A DNA stretch of 64,000 bases. Origin: CAYUVF01 sp964448045. Lineage in GTDB: Bacteria; Bacteroidota; Rhodothermia; Rhodothermales; Salinibacteraceae. The notes under the pieces were generated by a model, which was not told the origin of the DNA, did not search any database, and saw only the letters and a program-made list of their open reading frames with translations. The translations under genes were made by a program, and so were the position numbers. Within the stretch, counting starts at the first letter, position 1. Every line of letters begins with the position of its first letter. Below, in pieces: positions 9,436 to 18,737 of the stretch. The stretch is from positions 1 to 64,000 of the forward strand of contig CAYUVF010000007.1 of the NCBI GenBank assembly GCA_964448045.1, written 5' to 3'.

Positions 9436-10797
9436 TTACAACAGCATATTCATCGGCTCCTCGAGGTAGGCCTGGACCGTGTTCAGGAACCCGGCCCCGG
9501 TCGCGCCATCGACGATGCGGTGGTCGCACGAGAGTGTCACTTTCATCCGCTTGCCGGGCATGACCTCGCCGTCTTCGACGACCGGCTCATCGCGGATCGC
9601 GCCGATGGCGAGGATGCAGGCGTTCGGCGGATTGATGATCGCGGTGAACTCCTCGATGCCAAACATGCCGAGGTTGCTCGTCGTGAACGTCGAGCCCTCG
9701 AACTCCTCTGGCTGCAGGTCGCGGTTGCGCGCTTTTTCGGCCAGCATGCGCGTCTCCTCCGCAATCTGGCCGAGGCCTTTCTGGTCGGCGTTGCGGATCA
9801 CCGGCGTGATGAGCCCCGCCTCGATGGCTACGGCGATGCCCACGTGCACGTCGTTGTAGTAGCGGATTTCACCCTCTTCGGCGAGATACGATGAGTTGAC
9901 CTGCGGATGCTGCTTGAGCGCCAGTGCGCAGGCTTTCGTGATGAGGTCGTTGAACGAGATGCGCGGGCGGTCCTGCTCCTCGGCCAGCTCGTTGAGCTCG
10001 GCGCGCACCTCGATCATCCGTTCCACGTCGATGTCGACGGTGAGGTAGAAGTGCGGCGCCGTGAACTTGCTCTGCGAGAGGCGACGCGAGATCGTCTTGC
10101 GCATCTGCGAGATCGACTCGGACGTGTACCGCTCCTCCTCGGCCGCGGTGGCCACCGGCTCGGGGCGTTCGTACGCCGCTTGCTCGGCGACGGCGGGCTC
10201 GGGCGCAGCCGCTTCCTCGGGGGCTTCGAGCCGAGCTTCGACATCACGCTTCACGATGCGCCCCTGCGGCCCCGATCCGTCGATCGAGGCGAGGTCCAGA
10301 TCGTGCGCACGAGCCATGCTGCGGGCCAGCGGGGAGGCTTTGATGCGGCGCCCCTCGGCGTCGGTGCCGGCGGGGACGGGCTCGGGCTCCCGCTCGCGGA
10401 TCTGCCCATCGCCCGCGGTAGGCTCAGCAGACGGCTGGGTACTGGATTCGGCCGGTGCTGCCGGAGCCGGCTCGGTGTCATCAGCTGGCTCCTCGGCCGC
10501 CGGTTCGTCGACCGCCGCGTCGGACCCGTGCTCATCGAGCAGATCGGAAATGTCTTCGCCCTCTTCGCCAACCACCGCGATCAGCGCACCGATGGGCACG
10601 GCGTCGCCCTCGTCGATAAGCTTCTTCAGCAGCACGCCACCGTCGAAGGCTTCCAGGTCCATCGTGGCCTTGTCGGTTTCGACCTGGGCGAGGATGTCGC
10701 CGGCGGATACGTCGTCGCCCTCATCGACCAGCCAGGCCGAGAGCACGCCCTCTTCCATGGTGTCGCTGAGCTTCGGCATTTCGATGGGAATGGCCAT
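9436..10797 (-). CDS. Pyruvate dehydrogenase complex E2 (dihydrolipoamide acetyltransferase)
   Basis: A 453-residue E2 core of the pyruvate dehydrogenase complex, which moves the acetyl group from lipoamide to CoA. One lipoyl domain (1-80) has its lipoyl-lysine in TDKATMD at Lys43. An Ala/Pro/Glu-rich linker follows, then a peripheral-subunit-binding domain (about 153-190, KASPLARSMARAHDLDL). After a second linker, the catalytic domain (225-453) ends with the active-site DHRIVDG at 425-431. It is last in an E1alpha-E1beta-E2 operon; E3 is not in the window. Branched-chain 2-oxoacid specificity is possible but less likely given the E1 sequences. Confidence 0.95.
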   Translation of the reverse strand: MAIPIEMPKLSDTMEEGVLSAWLVDEGDDVSAGDILAQVETDKATMDLEAFDGGVLLKKLIDEGDAVPIGALIAVVGEEGEDISDLLDEHGSDAAVDEPAAEEPADDTEPAPAAPAESSTQPSAEPTAGDGQIREREPEPVPAGTDAEGRRIKASPLARSMARAHDLDLASIDGSGPQGRIVKRDVEARLEAPEEAAAPEPAVAEQAAYERPEPVATAAEEERYTSESISQMRKTISRRLSQSKFTAPHFYLTVDIDVERMIEVRAELNELAEEQDRPRISFNDLITKACALALKQHPQVNSSYLAEEGEIRYYNDVHVGIAVAIEAGLITPVIRNADQKGLGQIAEETRMLAEKARNRDLQPEEFEGSTFTTSNLGMFGIEEFTAIINPPNACILAIGAIRDEPVVEDGEVMPGKRMKVTLSCDHRIVDGATGAGFLNTVQAYLEEPMNMLL

Positions 10798-10798
10798 A

Positions 10799-10893
10799 GT
10801 CGAATTGCGAGTTTAGATGTTCGAATGTCGAATGGATGGGAGCTGAGGAGCGGAGTGCCGATCATTCGACATCCGCAACTCGTCAATCGAAAG
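10799..10893. repeat. Heptad-word inverted repeat C (TTCGAATGTCGAATG words), between E1beta and E2 genes
   Basis: The left arm holds TCGAATTGCGAGTTTAGATG and GTTCGAATGTCGAATGG. The right arm holds ATCATTCGACATCCGCAACT and CGTCAATCGA, complementary in order to the left arm with small gaps. The words differ from those of elements A and B, but the 7-nt spacing and position are alike: the right arm ends within a few bases of the upstream gene's stop codon. Confidence 0.75.
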
Positions 10894-11877
10894 TCAGTCG
10901 GCGTACATCACGCGCTTGCTGGCCGCGACGATGTCTTCGGCGCTGGGCATGTACACGTCCATCAGGTTACCGGCGTAGGGCGCGGGCGTATCCGGCGCGG
11001 TGACGCGGGCGACGGGCGCATCGAGCCAGTCAAAGGCCACGTCCTGAATCTGGAACGCGATCTCGGAGGCGAAGCTGGCAAACGGATTGCTCTCGTCGAC
11101 GAGGACGCAGCGATTCGTCTTCTGGATCGAGGTGACGATCGTTTCGATATCGAGCGGCTTAATGGTGCGCGGGTCGATGACCTCGGCCTGGTAGCCCTGG
11201 TCGGCGAGCTGGTCGGCGGCTTCGAGGGCGCGCCAGTAGCTTTTACTGTGGGCTACGATGGTGACATCCTCGCCCTCACGCGCGATGCGTGCGGTGCCGA
11301 TGGGCAGCGTGTAATCGTCCGCATCGGAGACCTCCCCCTTCATGCCGTACATCAGCTCGCTCTCCAGAAAGAGCACGGGATCGTCGTCGCGGATGGCCGA
11401 CTTGAGCAGGCCCTTGGCGTCGTCCGGATTTGAGGGGCAGACGACCTTCAGGCCGGGAAAGTTGCTGTAGATGGATTCGACGGAGTTGCTGTGCGTCGCG
11501 CCCAGCTGCCCGGCCGCCCCGTTGGGACCGCGAAAGACGATGGGTAGCTTAAACTGGCCGCCCGACATGTACCGCATGTTGGGGGCGTTGTTGACCACCT
11601 GATCGAAGGCCACGAACGAGAAGTTCCACGTCATAAATTCGATGATCGGCCGCAGCCCATTCATCGCCGCCCCGATACCGAGACCCGCAAACCCGTTCTC
11701 GCTGATGGGTGTGTCGACGACCCGGTCGGCGCCAAACTGGTCGAGCATACCCTGGCTCACTTTGTACGCGCCGTTGTATTCGGCGACCTCCTCGCCCATG
11801 AGGAAGATGGTGTCGTCGCGCTCCATCTCCTCGACCATCGCGGCGCGGATCGCTTCACGAAGTTGCAATTCTGCCAT
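10894..11877 (-). CDS. Pyruvate dehydrogenase E1 component, beta subunit
   Basis: This 327-residue protein pairs with the E1alpha encoded upstream to decarboxylate pyruvate with thiamine diphosphate. The N-terminal pyrimidine-binding domain includes GEEVAEYNGAYKVSQGM and DTPISENGFAGLGIGAAMNG, typical of PDH beta subunits. The C-terminal transketolase-like domain contains EVIDPRTIKPLD and VLVDES. The sequence is closer to PdhB than to branched-chain BkdB. Its order in the operon (E1alpha, E1beta, E2) is standard. It is separated from E1alpha by ~103 bp filled by heptad repeat B. Confidence 0.95.
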   Translation of the reverse strand: MAELQLREAIRAAMVEEMERDDTIFLMGEEVAEYNGAYKVSQGMLDQFGADRVVDTPISENGFAGLGIGAAMNGLRPIIEFMTWNFSFVAFDQVVNNAPNMRYMSGGQFKLPIVFRGPNGAAGQLGATHSNSVESIYSNFPGLKVVCPSNPDDAKGLLKSAIRDDDPVLFLESELMYGMKGEVSDADDYTLPIGTARIAREGEDVTIVAHSKSYWRALEAADQLADQGYQAEVIDPRTIKPLDIETIVTSIQKTNRCVLVDESNPFASFASEIAFQIQDVAFDWLDAPVARVTAPDTPAPYAGNLMDVYMPSAEDIVAASKRVMYAD

Positions 11878-11882
11878 AATGC

Positions 11883-11980
11883 TGTTGGTTTCAGGTGTTC
11901 AGGTTGGATGGTTTCAGGTTTAGGACTCAAGCTCCGAACGGCAATCGTGAACCTGGAACTTGGAACCTGCAAACCTGCAA
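11883..11980. repeat. Heptad-word inverted repeat B (AACCTGG/AACTTGG words), between E1alpha and E1beta genes
   Basis: The right arm (11950-11980) reads as clear 7-nt units: AACCTGG, AACTTGG, AACCTGC, AAACCTGC. The left arm (11883-11922) carries complementary words GGTTTCAGGT, GTTCAGGTTGG and GGTTTCAGGTTT. The right arm abuts the E1alpha stop codon exactly, as element A abuts E2. Confidence 0.8.
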
Positions 11981-13150
11981 CTATGCGATGAAAGGATAGT
12001 CCTCTTGCGCGTAGACGTCGTCGTAGATCGCCTCGTCGGGCGGCGCGGGGCTGTTGTCGGCGAAGTCAATGGCATCGAGCACGCGCTGCTTGATCTCCTC
12101 ATCCATCGCCTCCAGGTCGTCATCCGAGGCAATGCCGTGATCGGTAATGTATTTCTGGATGCGCACGATGGCGTCTTCGCTCTTGCGGCTGTCGAGCTCG
12201 CCTTCAGCGCGGTACTTGGCCGGATCGCTGATGGAGTGGCCCTGATAGCGGTAGGTGCGCACCTCCAGCAGGGAGGGCTGCCCCTCGCGCGCCAGTGCCA
12301 CATGATCCTGCACGGCCTTGCGCACGCTGAAGGCGTCCATGCCGCTGGCGATGCCGCCCGGTATCCGATAGGCCGAAGCGCGCTTGTAAAGATCCGGCTC
12401 GGCCGAGACGCGGTCCACCGCGGTGCCCATGCCGTACTGGTTGTTCTCGACGATCATGACCAGCGGCAGATCGTAGATGCCCGCCAGGTTGGCCGCTTCA
12501 TGGAAGGCCCCCTGGTTGATGGCGCCGTCGCCAAAGAAGCAGAGACAGACGTTATCTTCGCCGCGGTACTTGTGCGCAAAGGCAATCCCTGCCCCGAGTG
12601 GCACGTGCGCCCCCACGATGGCGTGGCCGCCAAACATGCGCTGCTCGGCGTCGAAGAAGTGCATCGAGCCGCCCTTGCCCTTCGAGCAACCGTCCTGCTT
12701 GCCGAACAGTTCGGCCATACACTCCTCAGGCGTCATGCCCATCGCCAGGGCCATGCCGTGGTCGCGGTAGGCTGTGATGATGGTATCCTCTCCTAATCGG
12801 ATAGCCGAGACCGATCCAGTGGACACGGCCTCCTGCCCGATGTATAGGTGAAGAAAACCCGAGATCTTCTGCTGCTGATACATCTGGCGGCAGCGCTCCT
12901 CGAAACGGCGCTGGAGGAGCATGTTTTCGTACATATCGACCACCTCGTCATCGGAGAGGCCGATTTCGTCATGAGTGAAGCTGTCAGTCGGATACGTGTT
13001 GAACTCGTACGTCTCGCTCGACTGCTCGGGCACGTCGACGCTCTGCGTCGTCCAGGGCGCGTGATCGGTGTCAGCTGCACCGTTGGTAGCCGCGCCGTCT
13101 GAGGCCTGATTTGTAGTCGAGGTGCTGGAATCTTGAGGGTCGTTAGCCAT
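11981..13150 (-). CDS. Pyruvate dehydrogenase E1 component, alpha subunit
   Basis: A 389-residue thiamine-diphosphate-binding subunit of the pyruvate dehydrogenase E1 heterotetramer. A low-complexity, Ser/Thr/Ala/Asp-rich N-terminal tail (1-55) precedes the catalytic domain. YRDHG (128-132) and the ThDP motif from GDG (207-209) to ENN (235-237) are intact, as is the loop with RYQGHSISDPAKYR. It is first in the operon. The disordered acidic tail is longer than in most bacterial PdhA proteins and may reflect a halophilic proteome. Confidence 0.95.
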   Translation of the reverse strand: MANDPQDSSTSTTNQASDGAATNGAADTDHAPWTTQSVDVPEQSSETYEFNTYPTDSFTHDEIGLSDDEVVDMYENMLLQRRFEERCRQMYQQQKISGFLHLYIGQEAVSTGSVSAIRLGEDTIITAYRDHGMALAMGMTPEECMAELFGKQDGCSKGKGGSMHFFDAEQRMFGGHAIVGAHVPLGAGIAFAHKYRGEDNVCLCFFGDGAINQGAFHEAANLAGIYDLPLVMIVENNQYGMGTAVDRVSAEPDLYKRASAYRIPGGIASGMDAFSVRKAVQDHVALAREGQPSLLEVRTYRYQGHSISDPAKYRAEGELDSRKSEDAIVRIQKYITDHGIASDDDLEAMDEEIKQRVLDAIDFADNSPAPPDEAIYDDVYAQEDYPFIA

Positions 13151-13466
13151 ATCACTTTTCGATCAAACGGGTGAGGGCAAGCGTCGCAGGCTGCGCCGAG
13201 GCGCCTCCCGCAGCAGAGGGCAGCGACTTGCAATCAGCAAGCCGGAATGATCACGCCTTGTATCCGAGGGCATGACCTCAGTTTCAACCGATCTCGAATC
13301 TTCTGAAAACATTGGTCGGCGCCCGGTTTGCCATCGGCGTTTCGGGAATCAGCGCCGGTTCGGGCGGCTTTTGCGGTTGTATGCATCCCCCCGTAGCTTA
13401 GGGTTTATGTGGCACTTTTGAAAGTTCGTCACTCCCGTCTTTCGCACCAGTCAACCTTTTGTCGCG
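13151..13466. promoter_or_regulatory. Divergent intergenic region between PDH operon and glycosyltransferase
   Basis: These 316 bp contain no gene. On the plus strand, TTTG (13370-13373) and TAGCTTAG (13394-13401), separated by 20 bp, fit the Bacteroidota promoter pattern. They would give a ~55-nt leader for the glycosyltransferase. I did not find an equally good match for the PDH operon on the other strand. Confidence 0.4.
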
Positions 13467-14228
13467 TTGCCTACGTCTACGACTTCTGCCTCGGCCGATG
13501 CGTCGGATCGCGCGCTTGTCATCATTCCCACCTACAACGAGAGTGAAAACATCGATGACGTGCTGAAGCGCGTGCTGGATCAGCCCGGAGCGCTCAGCGT
13601 GCTGATTGTCGATGACAACTCACCCGATGGCACGGCGGCACAGGTGCGCCACTGGCAGGGCAAGTACCCCAAGCGCGTCCACCTGATCGAGCGCGAAGGC
13701 AAGCTGGGCCTCGGTACGGCCTACCTGCGCGGCTTTCGGTTTGCACTCGATCGCGACTACACTTACATCTGCGAGATGGACGCCGACCTCTCGCACGATC
13801 CCGACGATCTGCCGGCGCTCATCGGGCCGGTGCGCGCGGGCGAGGCAGATCTGGCCATCGGCTCGCGCTACATCGGCGGGGTGCGCGTCATGAACTGGCC
13901 GCTGACGCGGCTCATCCTCTCCTATGGCGCCGGCGTCTACACCCGGATGATTACGCGCATGCCCATCTACGACGTGACGGCCGGATTCAAGTGCTTTCAC
14001 CGCCGCGTGCTCGCAGCCATCGACCTCGACCGGGTCAACTCGAACGGGTACGCCTTTCAGGTGGAGATGCACTACCGCACCTGGCAAAAGGGATTCGAGA
14101 TTGTAGAGGTGCCCATCGTTTTTACCGAGCGTACCGAGGGCCAGTCGAAGATGAGCAAAGCCATTGTGCGCGAAGCGGCGTGGAAAGTGTGGGAGTTGCG
14201 GCTGCGGAGCCTCGTCGGCGCCCTCTGA
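13467..14228 (+). CDS. GT2 glycosyltransferase, polyprenyl-phosphate mannosyltransferase (DPM1-like)
   Basis: A 253-residue GT-A fold enzyme. It starts ALVIIPTYNESENI, has VDDNSPDGT at 48-56 and the metal-binding DAD at 105-107 (CEMDADLSHDP), and later GSRYIGG and DVTAGFKCF. This set matches dolichol/polyprenol-phosphate mannosyltransferases without the C-terminal GtrA-like membrane domain. It would move mannose (or another hexose) from the nucleotide sugar to polyprenyl phosphate at the inner membrane for later use in glycan or protein glycosylation. The start is TTG; no ATG in frame lies near it. Confidence 0.87.
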   Translation: MPTSTTSASADASDRALVIIPTYNESENIDDVLKRVLDQPGALSVLIVDDNSPDGTAAQVRHWQGKYPKRVHLIEREGKLGLGTAYLRGFRFALDRDYTYICEMDADLSHDPDDLPALIGPVRAGEADLAIGSRYIGGVRVMNWPLTRLILSYGAGVYTRMITRMPIYDVTAGFKCFHRRVLAAIDLDRVNSNGYAFQVEMHYRTWQKGFEIVEVPIVFTERTEGQSKMSKAIVREAAWKVWELRLRSLVGAL

Positions 14229-14407
14229 TCGGCCCGATGCGCCGCCGGGCGCCCCCGATCCGCCCTCCGGTGATTTGTCATTTCTTTCGATTCTCTGCCT
14301 ACATTTTTCGGGCGCTCCTTCTATATTGAGGGACTCATTGAGGGACTCCATTTGCGGCGGCCTCGCCGCTCACGCCCCTCTCCCCTTCACCAATTGACCT
14401 CGCTGCC

Positions 14408-15670
<1,263 letters not shown>

Positions 15671-15747
15671 GTGGGGTCGCGTTCGGGAGCGCGCGTGCTT
15701 CTGCTGCCCCCGCTCTCGCTCCCACGCCCAACCGCCCAAACGCACAC

Positions 15748-16203
15748 ATGGAGTCTCGCACGACCCGTTTTATCGACGAAGACGACAACACGTTCGTCAT
15801 CCACGCGCCGGCCAACGGCGCCGCGGATACGGCCACGAAGGAGGAGCATCACCAGCTCATCGTGGACCACTGGCCGGACCTCGCCGCCGCCGGATTTCTG
15901 GGCTTCAAGCGGTTTGGGATCGGGGCCGTCGTCGTCAAGCAGCGCGACAGCCAGGCCGATGCGGTCGAGCACGACTTCGAGGCGCACAATGTGATGTACG
16001 CGCCCTCCGACAGCGCCTGGATGAGCGACCTCGACGAGCGCACTCCCGCCGACTGGCTGGACGCGCAGTTCCAATCGTACGACCCCAACACGACCACCGT
16101 CATCCTTTTCGCGACCGGCGGCGAGCGCCTCCGCGCCTACGCCGTCGAAGGCACCCCCGCCCCGCCTCGCGCCTTCGCCCTCTCCCGCGCGCAGTACAAC
16201 TGA
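15748..16203 (+). CDS. Hypothetical protein downstream of icd
   Basis: A 151-residue acidic soluble protein, start chosen at MESRTTRF; an upstream in-frame start would lie inside icd. I do not recognise a domain. Visible features are an N-terminal FIDEDDNTFVIHAP strand, a FLGFKRFGIGAVVVKQRD core, an acidic middle (SDLDERTPADWLD) and a C-terminal strand pair (TTTVILFA, GGERLRAYAVEGTPAPPRAF). No signal peptide or membrane helix is visible. It may share the icd transcript. The coding call rests on length and codon pattern. Confidence 0.72.
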   Translation: MESRTTRFIDEDDNTFVIHAPANGAADTATKEEHHQLIVDHWPDLAAAGFLGFKRFGIGAVVVKQRDSQADAVEHDFEAHNVMYAPSDSAWMSDLDERTPADWLDAQFQSYDPNTTTVILFATGGERLRAYAVEGTPAPPRAFALSRAQYN

Positions 16204-16277
16204 TGGTCACGAGTCATGATGGTCAGTGGTCAAAAGTCACTGGAGGCCGAATGACCACTGACGAATAAGGCCGATGC
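16204..16277. repeat. Heptad-word repeat D (GTCANTG words) between convergent genes
   Basis: Directly after the TGA of the icd-linked gene come ATGGTCA, GTGGTCA, AAAGTCA and CTGG at 7-nt spacing. The opposite arm ATGACCACTGAC at about 16250-16261 is complementary to GTCAGTGGTCA. The plan is like elements A-C, with different words. Confidence 0.7.
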
Positions 16278-17429
16278 TCATTGGACGACGCCTGCCGCCT
16301 CGCGGTCGGCTACTTCGTCGAACAGGGCGTCGTAGTTCTCGATGTGATTCGCCCAGTCGAGCCGCTCGGGGATGTCGCGGAGCGTGGCGGTCGGGAGCGG
16401 GCGCTCGTCACCGCTGAGTAGCGCCGCGAGGTGCTCGTACAGCTCGTCATCATCGTCGTATAGCACGGGCGCATGCAGCAGCGGCCGGTGCAGCGAATCG
16501 GGGATCAGCTCCGGGTAGCTGAGGCGGTTGGGCAGCAGCGGATGGCAGCCGCAGTAGATGGCCTCCTGAATCGCCACGCCGAAGAACTCGTGGAGGGAGG
16601 TCGACACCACCAGGTCGGCGCGGTGGAGCAGGCGGCTGTACTCGGCGAAGTCCTCGGCGTAGCCGTAGTGCAAGATGCGCTCGGCGTAGCGCTCGAAGGC
16701 CCGCTCGAAGGCCTCGGGCTGCTCGCGGAAGTGCTTGCCCGCCAGAATCAGCCGGAAGTCGTATCCGGCATCGTCGAGGCGGTTCATCGTCCGGAAAAAC
16801 GCTTCCGGATTCTTGTCGTACTCCCACCGCTGATTCCACAGCACCACCAGCGGCTCGCCCGCCGACCGCGCCGTGCGCTCGGTATCGTATTCGTCGTGCG
16901 CCCGCAGGTCCATCCCCAGATGCATCACCTCGCTTTTGGCACGAATCTGCTGGACGGTGTGCAGATTCGTAAAGTCGGGAAAGTCGCGCAAGAGCAGCGG
17001 CAGCGCGTCGGCAAACTCCTCCACGTGAAACTGCGAGTTAAAGACGAGCCGATCTGCCGCCAGCGCCGAGAGGTAGTTGATGTTCGGATACGCTCGCTCC
17101 CGCGACCGGTCCTCCGGCAACGGGTACGTCAGCTGATTCTCGTGAAAGTACAGCAAGACTGGAACCCGGCTCAGATGCGGTCGCGTCAGCGATAGAAAGG
17201 CGGGCAGGTTGACCATGTCGGTCGCAAAGATAAGGTCGGGCGTAAAGCCTTCATCGAGCGCCTCCTTCGCTTTTTTGGCCAGCGTGACGGCACCACCCTC
17301 CATCCGCCATCGCCAGAAACGCCCCGGCATCGTGATCGGACGAAGGGTATGGCGGCTGTGCTCAACGAGCCCATCGAGAAAGGCCCGATGCGAGCCAGCG
17401 TACCAGGGCTCCAGAGCCAGAATCTTCAT
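16278..17429 (-). CDS. Glycosyltransferase homologous to tRNA-queuosine alpha-mannosyltransferase (DUF3524)
   Basis: A 383-residue GT-B enzyme. The N-terminal half carries the DUF3524 signature: ALEPWYAGSHRAF (5-17), HTLRPITMPGRFWRWRM (27-43), ATDMVNLPAFLSL (69-81) and LLYFHENQLTYP (92-103). The C-terminal half resembles group-1 glycosyltransferases (VVLWNQRWEYDKNPEAFF, and STSLHEFFGVAIQEA with the donor-binding EFFG). The animal homologue adds mannose to queuosine in tRNA-Asp. What the bacterial version acts on is not shown by the sequence. The fragment of queE at the end of the window shows that this genome has part of the queuosine pathway, but the genes lie 46 kb apart. Confidence 0.85.
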   Translation of the reverse strand: MKILALEPWYAGSHRAFLDGLVEHSRHTLRPITMPGRFWRWRMEGGAVTLAKKAKEALDEGFTPDLIFATDMVNLPAFLSLTRPHLSRVPVLLYFHENQLTYPLPEDRSRERAYPNINYLSALAADRLVFNSQFHVEEFADALPLLLRDFPDFTNLHTVQQIRAKSEVMHLGMDLRAHDEYDTERTARSAGEPLVVLWNQRWEYDKNPEAFFRTMNRLDDAGYDFRLILAGKHFREQPEAFERAFERYAERILHYGYAEDFAEYSRLLHRADLVVSTSLHEFFGVAIQEAIYCGCHPLLPNRLSYPELIPDSLHRPLLHAPVLYDDDDELYEHLAALLSGDERPLPTATLRDIPERLDWANHIENYDALFDEVADREAAGVVQ

Positions 17430-17613
17430 ATCGACATGCAGTTGCGGAAAGGAATCGCGCTGTACTGTTTACCTAACTCAGGGGGCGACCACGAGCCGTT
17501 TTCTATCTGGACGACGAACGGAAACGCCCGGAAGCGCGGCAACACCGGCGGTCTGCCGTCTGTCCTCCGCGGGCATCAGGCTCGCAAATCGAACCGATCA
17601 GGACTTGGATTAC

Positions 17614-17859
17614 CTACTCACGACCATCCGATTCGAGCCGCTCCTGCAGCGCCTGATCCTCCTCGGTCGTCGCGGGGCGGACGATGGATATCTCGCGTAC
17701 CTGTAGCGCCTCGCGCAGCTTGGGATCGAGCACCTCTTGCGGAGCGATGAGCGCCTCTTCTCCCGGCTCCATAACCACCTCGCGGGACGCCATCGATATA
17801 CGAACGGTGCGGGTGCCCGAGTTCTTGATGAGCATGCCGCGTCGCTCCCGATCTGCCAT
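17614..17859 (-). CDS. Small hypothetical protein
   Basis: An 81-residue protein starting MADRERRGMLIKNSG. The first half looks like a small beta domain (MLIKNSGTRTVRISMASREVVMEPGEE) and the second a charged helix. No known domain, signal peptide or membrane segment is recognised. An upstream in-frame Met would add 26 residues. It is divergent from comF. Confidence 0.55.
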   Translation of the reverse strand: MADRERRGMLIKNSGTRTVRISMASREVVMEPGEEALIAPQEVLDPKLREALQVREISIVRPATTEEDQALQERLESDGRE

Positions 17860-17963
17860 TGAAGTGGGTCGATTCGTCCAAGGAAACACGCCTTCGGGGA
17901 TGGCCGCTGCGCCGTCTTCTCTGCCGTGGTCAGCCACAGATCACTGTTAAGTATAACATTTTT

Positions 17964-17971
17964 TATACTTG
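17964..17971 (+). promoter_or_regulatory. Candidate -7 element for comF
   Basis: TATACTTG at 17964-17971 matches TAnnTTTG in all but one position. It lies inside an AT-rich stretch where AAGTATA and TATACTT form an inverted repeat. No good TTTG is found at the expected -33 distance, so this is a weak call. Confidence 0.3.
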
Positions 17972-18008
17972 GATAAAGCCCCCTTTATTCTCGCGGGCAG
18001 ATCCATCG

Positions 18009-18725
18009 ATGCTTTCACACGATTCTCGTATCGCACGCGTGGCGCGACTGCTGGGACGCGGGCTACTCGACCTCTGCTACCCCGTCCGATGCTGCGGCTG
18101 CCGGCGGCACGTTCCCGATCCAACCCTGCCGCTGTGCTCGCGGTGTCTCCAACAGTTGGAGCATCCCTCCTCCAGCGAAATCCGAGAGCACCTGCAGCGC
18201 CTTCCGCCACATCCACCGCTGGCTGTGGCGATGGCGCTGTGGGTGTTCGAGCAGGGCGGCGCCCTGCAGGCAATCCAGCACGCCCTCAAGTACAGCAACC
18301 GGCCCCGCTACGGCGTCGCACTGGGCCGGCTAATGGGCTCTGCCTACGCAGCGGAGGACCATCCACTTCCCGATGCTCTCCTGCCGATTCCCCTACACCC
18401 CACGCGCCAACTGGAGCGCGGCTACAACCAGAGCGCCATGCTCGCCGAAGGACTCGGCGCAATACTGGACCGGCCCGTCTTGCTCGACACCCTGGCACGC
18501 CCACACCCAACGCGCTCCCAAACGCACCTCTCCCGCGAGGCGCGATGGGCCAACGTACGTGACGCCTTTGCCGTCTCGCAGCCCGACGTCTGCGCCGGGC
18601 AGACCGTACTTCTCGTCGACGACATTTTGACCACCGGATCGACACTCGCCGCAGCCGCGCACGTCCTGCACGATGCCGGCGCCGCTTCGGTTGGTTTCGC
18701 CACGCTGGCGTTTGCCCGCGACTGA
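18009..18725 (+). CDS. comF: ComF family phosphoribosyltransferase-like protein
   Basis: A 238-residue ComF homologue. The N-terminal zinc-ribbon-like cysteines are Cys28, Cys29, Cys31 and Cys43, Cys46. The C-terminal type I phosphoribosyltransferase fold carries the PRPP motif VLLVDDILTTGST at 200-212 and the ERGYNQS segment. The start at MLSHDSRI keeps the cysteine region about 28 residues in, as usual. ComF proteins are linked to DNA uptake during natural transformation, acting with ComFA and PriA at the membrane. No other competence gene is nearby. Confidence 0.92.
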   Translation: MLSHDSRIARVARLLGRGLLDLCYPVRCCGCRRHVPDPTLPLCSRCLQQLEHPSSSEIREHLQRLPPHPPLAVAMALWVFEQGGALQAIQHALKYSNRPRYGVALGRLMGSAYAAEDHPLPDALLPIPLHPTRQLERGYNQSAMLAEGLGAILDRPVLLDTLARPHPTRSQTHLSREARWANVRDAFAVSQPDVCAGQTVLLVDDILTTGSTLAAAAHVLHDAGAASVGFATLAFARD

Positions 18726-18737
18726 CCGGCCCAGGTG

